Positions 37,576 through 45,407 of a DNA stretch of 64,000 nucleotides are shown here, piece by piece. The notes under the pieces were generated by a model, which did no database searches, was not told the origin of the DNA, and saw nothing but the letters and a program-made list of their open reading frames with translations. The stretch is from positions 248,001-312,000 of the forward strand of contig NZ_ML660020.1 of the NCBI RefSeq assembly GCF_007004645.1, in the 5' to 3' direction. Made by a program: the position numbers and the translations under genes. This stretch comes from Aliiroseovarius halocynthiae. GTDB taxonomy: Bacteria; Pseudomonadota; Alphaproteobacteria; Rhodobacterales; Rhodobacteraceae. The number at the start of each line of letters is the position of its first letter. Position 1 is the stretch's first letter.

Positions 37576-38595
37576 GTGAAAAGCGAACCGCAGGTATCCT
37601 CGGACGAGGGGATGAAAGCGTCGTCTGACCAGCTGCCGCAGCTGGCCTTGCCACGCAATCCAGGGATGGACCTGGATATGAACTGGGTGCGGGCTGTACA
37701 AGCCAACACATCCGCCATTGAACGTCGCTGTGCGTCCCTGTCCGGGCGACGCAGTGTGAAGAAAGCGCATCAGGCCGCGTGGCTTCTGAAGGCGATCACC
37801 ATGATCGACCTGACCACCCTTTCGGGCGATGACACCGAGGGCCGCGTACGTCGCCTGTGCGCCAAAGCCGCTCAGCCCGTTCGCCCCGAGATCATGGCCA
37901 CCTTAGGTATGGAGCCGGTCACGACAGGTGCCGTCTGCGTCTATCACGATATGATCGAGACCGCCGTCTCTCAGCTAAAGGCGCTTGGAGCATCGATGCC
38001 TGTGGCCGCCGTGTCGACAGGTTTCCCGGCTGGCCTTAGCCCCTATCACCTGCGGGTCGAAGAAATCCGTGAAAGCGTGCGCGCCGGTGCCGAGGAAATC
38101 GACATCGTTATCTCACGCCGCCATGTGCTGACCGGCAACTGGCAGGCCCTGTATGACGAGATGCGCGACTTCCGCGAGGCTTGCGGCGAAGCCCATGTCA
38201 AAGCCATTCTGGCGACCGGAGAGCTGGGCTCCTTACGCAATGTCGCGCGTGCCTCGCTTGTTTGCATGATGGCGGGTGCTGATTTCATCAAGACCTCGAC
38301 CGGCAAGGAAAGCGTCAATGCCACCCTGCCCGTCAGCCTTGTGATGATCCGTGCCATCCGCGATTACTACGACGCCACCGGATATAAGGTAGGCTATAAG
38401 CCCGCTGGTGGCATCTCGAAAGCCAAGGACGCGCTGGTTTACCTGTCGCTGATCAAGGAAGAGCTGGGCGATGACTGGCTGAACCCGCACCTGTTCCGCT
38501 TCGGCGCAAGCTCGCTTCTGGGCGATATCGAGCGCCAGTTGGAACACCACGTGACCGGCCACTACTCGGCCACCTACCGCCATCCGATGGGTTGA
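37576..38595 (+). CDS. deoC: Deoxyribose-phosphate aldolase
   Basis: Class I aldolase splitting 2-deoxyribose 5-phosphate into glyceraldehyde 3-phosphate and acetaldehyde, in deoxynucleoside catabolism. The Schiff-base lysine is in DFIKTSTGKESVNAT near residue 234, and KPAGGIS follows near 275. A GTG start at 37576 is proposed because AAGGGG lies eight bases upstream; ATGs at 37522 and 37543 have no ribosome site, and ATG 37612 has one too close. This gives 339 residues. The aldehyde dehydrogenase gene ten bases downstream would oxidise the acetaldehyde product, so the pair forms a pathway. Confidence 0.93.
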   Translation: MKSEPQVSSDEGMKASSDQLPQLALPRNPGMDLDMNWVRAVQANTSAIERRCASLSGRRSVKKAHQAAWLLKAITMIDLTTLSGDDTEGRVRRLCAKAAQPVRPEIMATLGMEPVTTGAVCVYHDMIETAVSQLKALGASMPVAAVSTGFPAGLSPYHLRVEEIRESVRAGAEEIDIVISRRHVLTGNWQALYDEMRDFREACGEAHVKAILATGELGSLRNVARASLVCMMAGADFIKTSTGKESVNATLPVSLVMIRAIRDYYDATGYKVGYKPAGGISKAKDALVYLSLIKEELGDDWLNPHLFRFGASSLLGDIERQLEHHVTGHYSATYRHPMG

Positions 38596-38605
38596 GGAAT
38601 ACGAC

Positions 38606-40957
38606 ATGACCGTGAAAGAGATATTCGAGACGATGGATTACGGGCTTGCACCGGAAAGCGCCACAGAAGCGTTGGATTGGATCAGCGCGCACAATGGCGC
38701 GTTTGGGCTTTATATCAATGGTGCGATGACCGCACCGGGTGCGCTGTTTGACAGCCGCAACCCAGCAACCGGCAAGGTATTGGCGCAGGTCACGCAGGCC
38801 AGCGCTGATGATGTGGACGCTGCTGTCGCTGCCGCCCGCAAGGCGCAGAAAGGCTGGGCCGCGCTGCCCGGCCATGCCCGCGCGAAATACCTGTATGCTC
38901 TGGCACGTCTGGTGCAGAAGCATTCGCGCCTGTTTGCGGTGCTGGAAAGCATGGATAACGGGAAGCCAATTCGTGAAAGCCGCGACATCGACATCCCGCT
39001 GGTGGCCCGCCACTTCTATTACCATGCTGGTATGGCGCAGCTTCAAGATGCCGAACTTCCCGACCGCGAGGCTTTGGGCGTCTGTGGCCAGATCATCCCG
39101 TGGAACTTCCCGCTTCTGATGCTGGCGTGGAAAATCGCGCCTGCGATCGCGATGGGGAACACCGTGGTGCTGAAACCTGCGGAGTATACCTCGCTGACTG
39201 CGCTTCTGTTCGCTCAGATCTGTGACGAGGCTGGCCTGCCCAAAGGCGTGGTGAACATAGTGACCGGCGACGGTCAGGTGGGCGAAGCCATCGTCACGCA
39301 TGACGACATCAACAAGATTGCCTTCACGGGCTCGACCAATGTTGGGCGTCACATCCGCCGCGCAACCGCCGGATCAGGCAAGTCTCTGACGCTGGAACTG
39401 GGGGGTAAGTCGCCCTATATCGTCTTTGACGACGCCGATCTTGATTCAGCTGTCGAAGGTCTGGTCGACGCGATCTGGTTTAATCAGGGACAGGTCTGCT
39501 GCGCAGGCTCGCGCCTGATTGTGCAGGAAGGCATCGCGGATCGCTTCTACACCAAGCTGAAAGCTCGGATGGGCAAGCTGCGCATTGGCGACCCGTTGGA
39601 CAAATCCATCGACGTAGGCGCGGTTGTGGACCCGATCCAGCATCAGCGCATCACCGATATGGTGAACGCAGGTGCCGCGGAAGGCGAGCTGTACCAAGCC
39701 CCCTGCCCACTTCCGGATCAGGGCTGCTTCTATCCGCCCACGCTGATCACCGGGCTATCCTCGGCCTCAACTCTAATGCAGGAAGAGATCTTCGGCCCGG
39801 TTCTTGCCGCAACCACTTTCCGCACGCCATCAGAGGCGGTCGAGATCGCCAACAACACCCGCTATGGGCTGGCAGCCTCGGTCTGGTCCGAGAATGTGAA
39901 CCTGACGCTGGATATCGCGCCGAAACTGGTGGCTGGCGTTGTTTGGGTGAACGGCACCAACATGTTTGATGCGGCAGCTGGCTTCGGCGGCGTCCGCGAA
40001 AGCGGCTTTGGTCGCGAAGGTGGATGGGAAGGGCTGCAGGCATATACCAAGCCACGCGGTAAAGCCGTGGCGGTAAAGCCCATCGCTCCGATCGCCGCCC
40101 CGAAAGACGCCAAAGTGGACGCGCTGGACCGCACCGCCAAATTCTATGTCGGCGGCAAACAGGCGCGGCCTGATGGTGGTTATAGCCAAGCGGTCTGGTC
40201 GAAGTCCGGCACGCTTCTGGGCCATGTGGGCATTGCCAACCGCAAAGACATCCGTAACGCCGTGGAAGCGGCGACGGGTGCCAGCGGCTGGGCAAAAACC
40301 ACCGGCCACGCGCGCGCGCAGATCTTGTATTATATCGGCGAAAACCTGTCCGCCCGTGCGGACGAGTTCGCCGCGCGGATCGACGCCATGACAGGCGGCA
40401 AGTCCGGCAAGACCGAAGTCGAGGCCGCAATCTCGCGCCTGTTCACCTATGCGGCTTGGGCTGACAAGTTCGACGGGGCCGCCAAGCCGGTTCCGATGCG
40501 CGGTGTTGCGCTGGCGATGAACGAACCGGTCGGTGTGATCGGCGGGTTCTGCCCAGACGAAGCACCGCTTCTAGGTCTGGTATCGCTAATGGCCCCGGCA
40601 ATCGCCATGGGCAACCGCGTGATCCTGGCCGCATCGCAAGCTTATCCGCTGGCGGCAACGGACTTCTATCAGGTGCTCGAAACCTCGGATCTTCCGGGCG
40701 GCGTGGTGAACATCGTCACCGGTGATCACGCAACGCTGGCCGCGCCATTGGCGGGTCACTTGGGCGTCGACGCCGTCTGGTCGCATTCCGGCGCAGATAT
40801 CTCGGCCACAGTCGAGTTGGAGAGCGCAGGAAACCTGAAACGTAGCTGGGTCAACAACGCCCATGCGCGCGACTGGATGGGCACCGATGGCGAAGGAAAA
40901 TCCTTCCTGGGTCAGGCAACCGAGGTGAAAACAGTGTGGGTACCTTACGGAGAGTAA
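38606..40957 (+). CDS. Tandem-domain aldehyde dehydrogenase, second domain degenerate
   Basis: A 783-residue protein made of two ALDH-like halves. Residues 1-495 are complete: SGSTNVGR-type NAD motif (FTGSTNVGRHIRRA), glutamate in LTLELGGKSPYIVFDDADL, and the nucleophile in NQGQVCCAGSRL. Residues 515-783 restart with FYVGGKQARPDGGYSQAVWS and keep the cofactor fold (VNIVTGDHATLAAPLAG) but stop short and have no cysteine region. The double form following deoC is seen in other proteobacteria by my recollection. The likely reaction is acetaldehyde to acetate. The second half probably aids oligomer assembly. Confidence 0.88.
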   Translation: MTVKEIFETMDYGLAPESATEALDWISAHNGAFGLYINGAMTAPGALFDSRNPATGKVLAQVTQASADDVDAAVAAARKAQKGWAALPGHARAKYLYALARLVQKHSRLFAVLESMDNGKPIRESRDIDIPLVARHFYYHAGMAQLQDAELPDREALGVCGQIIPWNFPLLMLAWKIAPAIAMGNTVVLKPAEYTSLTALLFAQICDEAGLPKGVVNIVTGDGQVGEAIVTHDDINKIAFTGSTNVGRHIRRATAGSGKSLTLELGGKSPYIVFDDADLDSAVEGLVDAIWFNQGQVCCAGSRLIVQEGIADRFYTKLKARMGKLRIGDPLDKSIDVGAVVDPIQHQRITDMVNAGAAEGELYQAPCPLPDQGCFYPPTLITGLSSASTLMQEEIFGPVLAATTFRTPSEAVEIANNTRYGLAASVWSENVNLTLDIAPKLVAGVVWVNGTNMFDAAAGFGGVRESGFGREGGWEGLQAYTKPRGKAVAVKPIAPIAAPKDAKVDALDRTAKFYVGGKQARPDGGYSQAVWSKSGTLLGHVGIANRKDIRNAVEAATGASGWAKTTGHARAQILYYIGENLSARADEFAARIDAMTGGKSGKTEVEAAISRLFTYAAWADKFDGAAKPVPMRGVALAMNEPVGVIGGFCPDEAPLLGLVSLMAPAIAMGNRVILAASQAYPLAATDFYQVLETSDLPGGVVNIVTGDHATLAAPLAGHLGVDAVWSHSGADISATVELESAGNLKRSWVNNAHARDWMGTDGEGKSFLGQATEVKTVWVPYGE

Positions 40958-40986
40958 TTGGATCACTACACTGCATGAGATAATTT

Positions 40987-41014
40987 CAGGCCGGACCTTT
41001 GGATATTCGGCCTG
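40987..41014 (+). terminator. Hairpin after the deoC-aldehyde dehydrogenase operon
   Basis: CAGGCCG (40987-40993) and CGGCCTG (41008-41014) can pair across a 14-base loop, extended by TT/AA. No strong thymine run follows, so this is a tentative terminator. Confidence 0.45.
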
Positions 41015-41108
41015 GAACACGCAATTGTTATCTATTCTCTACCAAATTTCTCTATTTCTTACGAGATTCACTACTGATTTAGCACTGATCATGTATAGAT
41101 GCGCTCTA

Positions 41109-41127
41109 AGCAACTTATTCAGTTGCT
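41109..41127 (+). promoter_or_regulatory. Leader hairpin upstream of the Hint-domain gene
   Basis: AGCAACT, loop TATTC and AGTTGCT form a perfect seven-pair hairpin 37 bases upstream of the ATG. The surrounding 41020-41163 DNA is AT-rich. It may be a transcript-leader structure or part of an operator. Confidence 0.45.
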
Positions 41128-41163
41128 GTTGGGGAACACTTATAGAGCAAACTGAGGTAGGCA

Positions 41164-42261
41164 ATGCCGACCACATTCAATGTAATTTCACTTGGGGTCC
41201 AAACATTAATTGACCCAACGGAAGGCAGCGACACAATCGAGAACGCTTCGGCCCTAGTTGGTTTGACCGTAGGTGCGCTTGGTGATCCGTTGCTAGATAA
41301 TTTCGTATCGTTATCGTCGGCCGGCGCTGGGTTCACTGGCGGCAACAACACGGCTTACGACAACAACAATAACAACTCGGACGACCAGTTTTCGATCGAC
41401 GGCGGCCCTGCGCAAACCTTCGATGCGGTGGCCCCTTACAACGCTACGATCACCTTTACCGACGGCACAACAGCCAACGTGACCGCTGTCGTCTTTCAGG
41501 ACACGGCTGGCAATACATACCTAGCGCCCGAGTTTTCTTCAAATGCGGATCAGGCATTGTATGAATCCGGTGCATTACGGTCGATCACCTTGGACAGCCT
41601 GATTGGCGGCACTTACTCGGGCCTGACCGGAACACGTCAAGCGTGGAACTTTGTGACGTGCTTTGCGCAAGGCACGGGAATTCTGACACCGGATGGTGAG
41701 GTTTCAGTAGAACAGCTGTCTCCGGGGGATAAGGTTTGCACCCTTAACAGCGGCGACCAGACCATACGGTGGGTTGGCATTCGAAGCGTTCCGGCGATCG
41801 ACAAGCTGGCCCCAATACGGATCAAAGCGGGTGCTTTGGGTCAGGGCCTGCCAAAACAGGACCTTTGCGTGTCGCGCCAACATCGCATGTTGTGCCGGTC
41901 CAAAGTTGCGAAACGGATGTTTGACACACCCGAAGCACTGATCTCGGCCAACAAGCTTACGGTGCTATCCGGTGTCCGGCAGGACGACAGTTTTGGATGG
42001 ATTACGTATTGCCACATTCTGTGTGACACTCATGAAGTGGTGTATGCCAACGGAATGCCCGCGGAAACTCTGTATCTGGGCACACAGACTAAGCACAGCA
42101 TGACGCCCGAGGCACTTGAAGAGATCCGCGCGATTTTTCCCGAGCTGGTCGAGGGCGCGAAACCGCCCACACCTGCCCATTTCATGCCCGGCAACGCACC
42201 GCAGCGCAATTTGATGCGGCGCCTGCGCAAAAACAGGCACCCCTTTTACGAGACGAGCTAG
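41164..42261 (+). CDS. Hint-domain (Hedgehog/intein-like) protein
   Basis: A 365-residue protein with an N-terminal asparagine/aspartate-rich beta-type region (residues 1-160, including NNTAYDNNNNNSDDQFS) and a C-terminal Hint_2 domain that begins at the cysteine of VTCFAQGTGILTPDGEVSVE near residue 165. Conserved Hint strands follow: LSPGDKVCTLNSGDQTIRWV and CVSRQHRML, then HEVVYANGMPAETL. Such domains are common in Rhodobacterales proteins and resemble self-processing Hedgehog autoprocessing modules. GAGG lies six bases before the ATG. No partner gene is adjacent. Secretion by a type I route is possible but not shown. Confidence 0.85.
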   Translation: MPTTFNVISLGVQTLIDPTEGSDTIENASALVGLTVGALGDPLLDNFVSLSSAGAGFTGGNNTAYDNNNNNSDDQFSIDGGPAQTFDAVAPYNATITFTDGTTANVTAVVFQDTAGNTYLAPEFSSNADQALYESGALRSITLDSLIGGTYSGLTGTRQAWNFVTCFAQGTGILTPDGEVSVEQLSPGDKVCTLNSGDQTIRWVGIRSVPAIDKLAPIRIKAGALGQGLPKQDLCVSRQHRMLCRSKVAKRMFDTPEALISANKLTVLSGVRQDDSFGWITYCHILCDTHEVVYANGMPAETLYLGTQTKHSMTPEALEEIRAIFPELVEGAKPPTPAHFMPGNAPQRNLMRRLRKNRHPFYETS

Positions 42262-42264
42262 CGC

Positions 42265-42942
42265 TTACTTACTGCGCCAGCTTCCCAGCCAACGCGAGAA
42301 CCGGCCCTTGGCCTGATCAGCGCGGGCATCGACGGCGTCCCATGCCTCGCTTGCGTCTTGCAATGCAGGGTCAATGGACCGTTGGCGGAATTGACGCCAA
42401 AGCGCCCGTACGAATCCCAGTGCGATAGCAACGAACAGGAAGAAGAAGATGTTGAACCAAGGGATAATGGTCACGTCCGGCCCCGCAACGGGTCGAATAG
42501 CCACTGCATTTGGGAAGGTCGAAATCAGTTCGTTCCGCCATCCGTAATGGGTGATCACGGCCCATTTCGGCTCTTCCGCAGTCGAGCGCAGGTCGTCGAC
42601 CTCGGTCTGAAGGCTGGCGGTGTCGAATTTGAAATAGAAGGGCCACGACCAGCCGGTATCTTCGTTACGATACACCATGACTTCGTCCGCATCAGTGCGG
42701 ATGAAACCCAAAAGGTAGGTCTTCTTTTTAACGGTCTGGATGAACTGAACATCGCGGTTGATCAGCCCGCTGGCCTGATCATCTGGTTTCGACCAGAAAA
42801 TCCGAGTCCAGTCGCCAAGGTCCTGCCGCTCTTGATAGGTGTTCACAACGCGGACGACGTCATGTTGCGGCAACGTGTAATGCAGCACGCCAAACAGGAT
42901 CAGTGCGATCAGGCTGCGGATGATGATACGGAAACGGCGCAT
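42265..42942 (-). CDS. DUF1523 family membrane protein
   Basis: A 225-residue protein with an N-terminal helix (IIIRSLIALILFGVLHYTL), a central extracytoplasmic-looking domain starting HDVVRVVNTYQERQ, a second helix (WFNIFFFLFVAIALGFVRAL near residue 165) and a charged C-terminal tail. It matches the DUF1523 family, known mainly from Rhodobacterales and without function. It is the last gene of the eleven-gene leftward cluster, eight bases after the small membrane gene, and convergent with the Hint-domain gene. Confidence 0.82.
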   Translation of the reverse strand: MRRFRIIIRSLIALILFGVLHYTLPQHDVVRVVNTYQERQDLGDWTRIFWSKPDDQASGLINRDVQFIQTVKKKTYLLGFIRTDADEVMVYRNEDTGWSWPFYFKFDTASLQTEVDDLRSTAEEPKWAVITHYGWRNELISTFPNAVAIRPVAGPDVTIIPWFNIFFFLFVAIALGFVRALWRQFRQRSIDPALQDASEAWDAVDARADQAKGRFSRWLGSWRSK

Positions 42943-42950
42943 ATTGAACC

Positions 42951-43220
42951 TCAGTTAATAAGAATAATCGACAGCAGAACCAGAAGAGCGGGCACGACAT
43001 AGACCAGCAAGATCAACTTGGGGCGAAAGCTCTTCTGATAGTCCGCCATCCCCTCGCGCAACCATGCCTCGCGGTCGCTTTCATTCCCGTCGGGATGATC
43101 TTCCAGCCATTTCTCTTCCAGCTTTTCCAGCCGGACCGAACGGGAGTACAGGCTGACCAAGACATACACGATGCTTAGCCCAATGAACCCAAACACGATC
43201 AGTCGTAACGCAGCAACCAT
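42951..43220 (-). CDS. Small two-helix membrane protein of unknown function
   Basis: An 89-residue protein with a helix at 5-25 (LIVFGFIGLSIVYVLVSLY), a charged middle of about 40 residues rich in E, D, K and R (RLEKLEEKWLEDHPDG), and a C-terminal helix (LILLVYVVPALLVLLSIIL). Its ATG shares one base with the stop of the DUF6638 gene (TAATG at 43218-43222), indicating translational coupling. I do not recognise the family. The charged loop suggests contact with a partner protein. Confidence 0.75.
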   Translation of the reverse strand: MVAALRLIVFGFIGLSIVYVLVSLYSRSVRLEKLEEKWLEDHPDGNESDREAWLREGMADYQKSFRPKLILLVYVVPALLVLLSIILIN

Positions 43221-44584
43221 TAACCCCTCCCCTTAACAGCGCCCCATGGGCCAACCATTTCGATCACCTGCTCGCGCGTACGCTTGCGCGATGTGCGCGG
43301 CACTTTAAGGCTTTCCTTGCGCCCACCAAACAGCTTATCCCGCGCACCGGCCTTATTTGCCATATAGTCACGATGCAGGAATTCTGCCACAAATTCGCGC
43401 TTTTCGTCAGGCCATGTGGCGTAGGAAGCATAGAAAAGCTCTTTATGGCATATAAACAGCTGGCGGAAATCCATCGGAGCCAATTCGGACAGCAACCGGT
43501 TGATCAGATCGCGATCCGGGTGGTCAGGGCGTGCGCGCAGAGTATAGAAATACGCCGGGTGACGGCTGTCAATCCGGGGCCACTGCCCGCCGGCCTCGGC
43601 CCAGCGCACCAGTGCTGCCAGCCCGTGGAAAGCCTGCGGAAGATCCCGCCCCATGCGTTGCGCCACATGTCGCAACGTGCGCGAGGACATGTCGCCTAGC
43701 TCCATCCCGGCCGAGGTTGCGGCGTCCACCAAAATGAACTCCATCTTCTGACGCAGAATGCGCGCGCCAACTTCGCCACGCGAGGACACCAGCGGTTCGA
43801 CCAAATCGTTCTTGCGCAGAAAACTGGCGATCCGGTTGGGTTCAGTCGTGTCGATAAACGGCAGACGCGGGAACCGCTCCATCCGGTCCTTGTCGCCCGA
43901 AACCACCACGCAGGGGCTTTCCACATCACGGAAGATGTACAGCCCGCCGAAATGCGCGGTCCAGAAGTTCCCCTGCTCGTATTCCTGCACGCCCAGATCA
44001 ACCGGAACCTTGGTCACGTCCCCGGTTTCGCGAGCCAGATCAATCATCTGAGCAATCAGATCGTCATCATACCACGCGTTCGGCGCGGTCTGGAAATGGT
44101 CGATCTTCTCGGCCAGCTCGCGGGCGTTTTTGACGTGGCTTTGGGTCGTGTCGGCCTCGATCACGATCTTGCGGATGTCAAAGAGACGCGCGGGGTCCGA
44201 GATGTCGTAGACCGAGTTCATCAACTCGCCCGCCACCGCGTCATGGGCGGTCAGGGCAAAGAGCTTCGCCTCGTTATCCGCAATGAACTGCCGCAAGATC
44301 CCGCGCGAGGTCGAGAACATGGCACCCAACAGCGGCGCCTTCTTCTGGTCCACCGTCAGAATGATGAACTGCCGGTTGCAGCCATTGGGGTTGAGGTAGA
44401 GCGGGTCTTTGAATTCCTCGCCAATCTCGGGCGAAAAACCAGAGACATCGATATGAAATTCTTTAAGCTTTGTTTGCTTGCCCGCCAACCCCTTGAGCGC
44501 ACGGTTATACCGCTCGATCAGCGCAGGGCTGTCGACCCGGATCAAATTGCCAAACATAAGGCCGCGTTGGATGAGGCGTTTCAT
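43220..44584 (-). CDS. DUF6638-type protein of the AAA cluster
   Basis: A 454-residue soluble protein, MKRLIQRGLMFGNLIRVDSP at its start. I recall this sequence type as DUF6638, a family with no assigned role that occurs beside AAA ATPase genes in Rhodobacterales; the number should be checked. No catalytic motif stands out. The C-terminus is basic (RKESLKVPRTSRKRTRE), which might bind nucleic acid or phospholipid head groups. It overlaps the upstream membrane gene by four bases (ATGA at 44581-44584) and the downstream one by a single base. Confidence 0.72.
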   Translation of the reverse strand: MKRLIQRGLMFGNLIRVDSPALIERYNRALKGLAGKQTKLKEFHIDVSGFSPEIGEEFKDPLYLNPNGCNRQFIILTVDQKKAPLLGAMFSTSRGILRQFIADNEAKLFALTAHDAVAGELMNSVYDISDPARLFDIRKIVIEADTTQSHVKNARELAEKIDHFQTAPNAWYDDDLIAQMIDLARETGDVTKVPVDLGVQEYEQGNFWTAHFGGLYIFRDVESPCVVVSGDKDRMERFPRLPFIDTTEPNRIASFLRKNDLVEPLVSSRGEVGARILRQKMEFILVDAATSAGMELGDMSSRTLRHVAQRMGRDLPQAFHGLAALVRWAEAGGQWPRIDSRHPAYFYTLRARPDHPDRDLINRLLSELAPMDFRQLFICHKELFYASYATWPDEKREFVAEFLHRDYMANKAGARDKLFGGRKESLKVPRTSRKRTREQVIEMVGPWGAVKGRG

Positions 44585-44922
44585 TCAAAGCTCTCTTTCG
44601 CAATGTGCATCTGAAAACGTTTCCACAGAGCATACAGCATCACCGGGATCCAAAGCCCCAGCAACCACATTGACCATCCCCAATTCTCGATAGCTTCGCA
44701 TTTGTTCGTAGTTGTTAGAAGCTCAGGGCAGAAGGCCCCTGCGGAATATAGAAGGGAGATCAGGCTAAGTGATGCCATCAATGCCGAGGTGCACAAAAGG
44801 CTGATCGACAGAGACAGATAGGGGCTAATCTTCGAAGCCCAATCCCACCAAAAAGCAGCAACAAACGCTATACTTAGAACGCCTAGGACTAGTGAAACGA
44901 TTGAGAAAGTCAGAACAAACAC
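44581..44922 (-). CDS. Small three-helix membrane protein of unknown function
   Basis: A 113-residue membrane protein with hydrophobic stretches near 3-27, 33-62 and 84-102, and two cysteines (C64 region AFCPELLTTTNKC) in a short loop between helices 2 and 3 that could form a disulfide if periplasmic. It overlaps the DUF6638 gene by ATGA. The upstream side is the GC-rich palindrome at 44994-45045. Family not recognised. Confidence 0.68.
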   Translation of the reverse strand: MFVLTFSIVSLVLGVLSIAFVAAFWWDWASKISPYLSLSISLLCTSALMASLSLISLLYSAGAFCPELLTTTNKCEAIENWGWSMWLLGLWIPVMLYALWKRFQMHIAKESFE

Positions 44923-44993
44923 AATCTGTTCCTTTCATGACGGTTCCCCAAATCAAACGCATCAGAGTCTACGCTATAGCGATGCGCCCGGCC

Positions 44994-45045
44994 CGAGGGT
45001 GGGTGCGGAACGCGCCCGCCCTGTGGGGCGGGTCGGGCGCGTCGC
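44994..45045. repeat. GC-rich palindrome within the AAA cluster, copy 1
   Basis: The stretch reads GGGTGGGTGCGgaac, then GCGCCCGCCCtgtgGGGCGGG and TCGGGCGC. The same pattern recurs at 49084-49134. It separates two genes of the cluster and can fold as a hairpin in the transcript. Confidence 0.7.
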
Positions 45046-45085
45046 GGCGTTGCCGCGTAAAAACCACTATGCTCCCATTCCACAC

Positions 45086-45403
45086 TCATCCGACTTTCAC
45101 CTTTAATCGAGAACGATAAACCAACCAAAACGCGCCTTGGCAAACAAGAACAGGAACCAAAACGCAGAGAGCACCGATCACCAAGATCAGGACAAACTGC
45201 GAGGACACCGTCGTGTCCAGAGCATTGATAATCGCCAGAAGCGAAAGGGCCCCATAGTAGATCACTGCAAACAAAACTGAGACCCATACACCAATGCGAA
45301 CACGTCTCTTGGAGCATTCACCCCAAACCGCTAACCAACCCGCTGCAACTGATACTAACAACGGCGGGAGCAGGATTCCGAAGACTACGGCCTGATGTAG
45401 CAC
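45086..45403 (-). CDS. Small three-helix membrane protein of unknown function
   Basis: A 105-residue protein using a GTG start at 45403, four bases downstream of the AAA ATPase stop, with GGAGGGG upstream. The longer open frame runs back inside the ATPase gene and is not used. Helices are near 4-24, 34-57 and 66-95, and the tail is basic (YRSRLKVKVG), so the C-terminus should be cytoplasmic. The immediate spacing to the ATPase gene argues for joint translation. Confidence 0.65.
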   Translation of the reverse strand: MLHQAVVFGILLPPLLVSVAAGWLAVWGECSKRRVRIGVWVSVLFAVIYYGALSLLAIINALDTTVSSQFVLILVIGALCVLVPVLVCQGAFWLVYRSRLKVKVG

Positions 45404-45407
45404 GATC

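Noticed and set aside
41164-42261. Hint protein as a true intein interrupting a host gene
   Set aside because: There is no flanking extein sequence of a split conserved protein and no homing endonuclease region.
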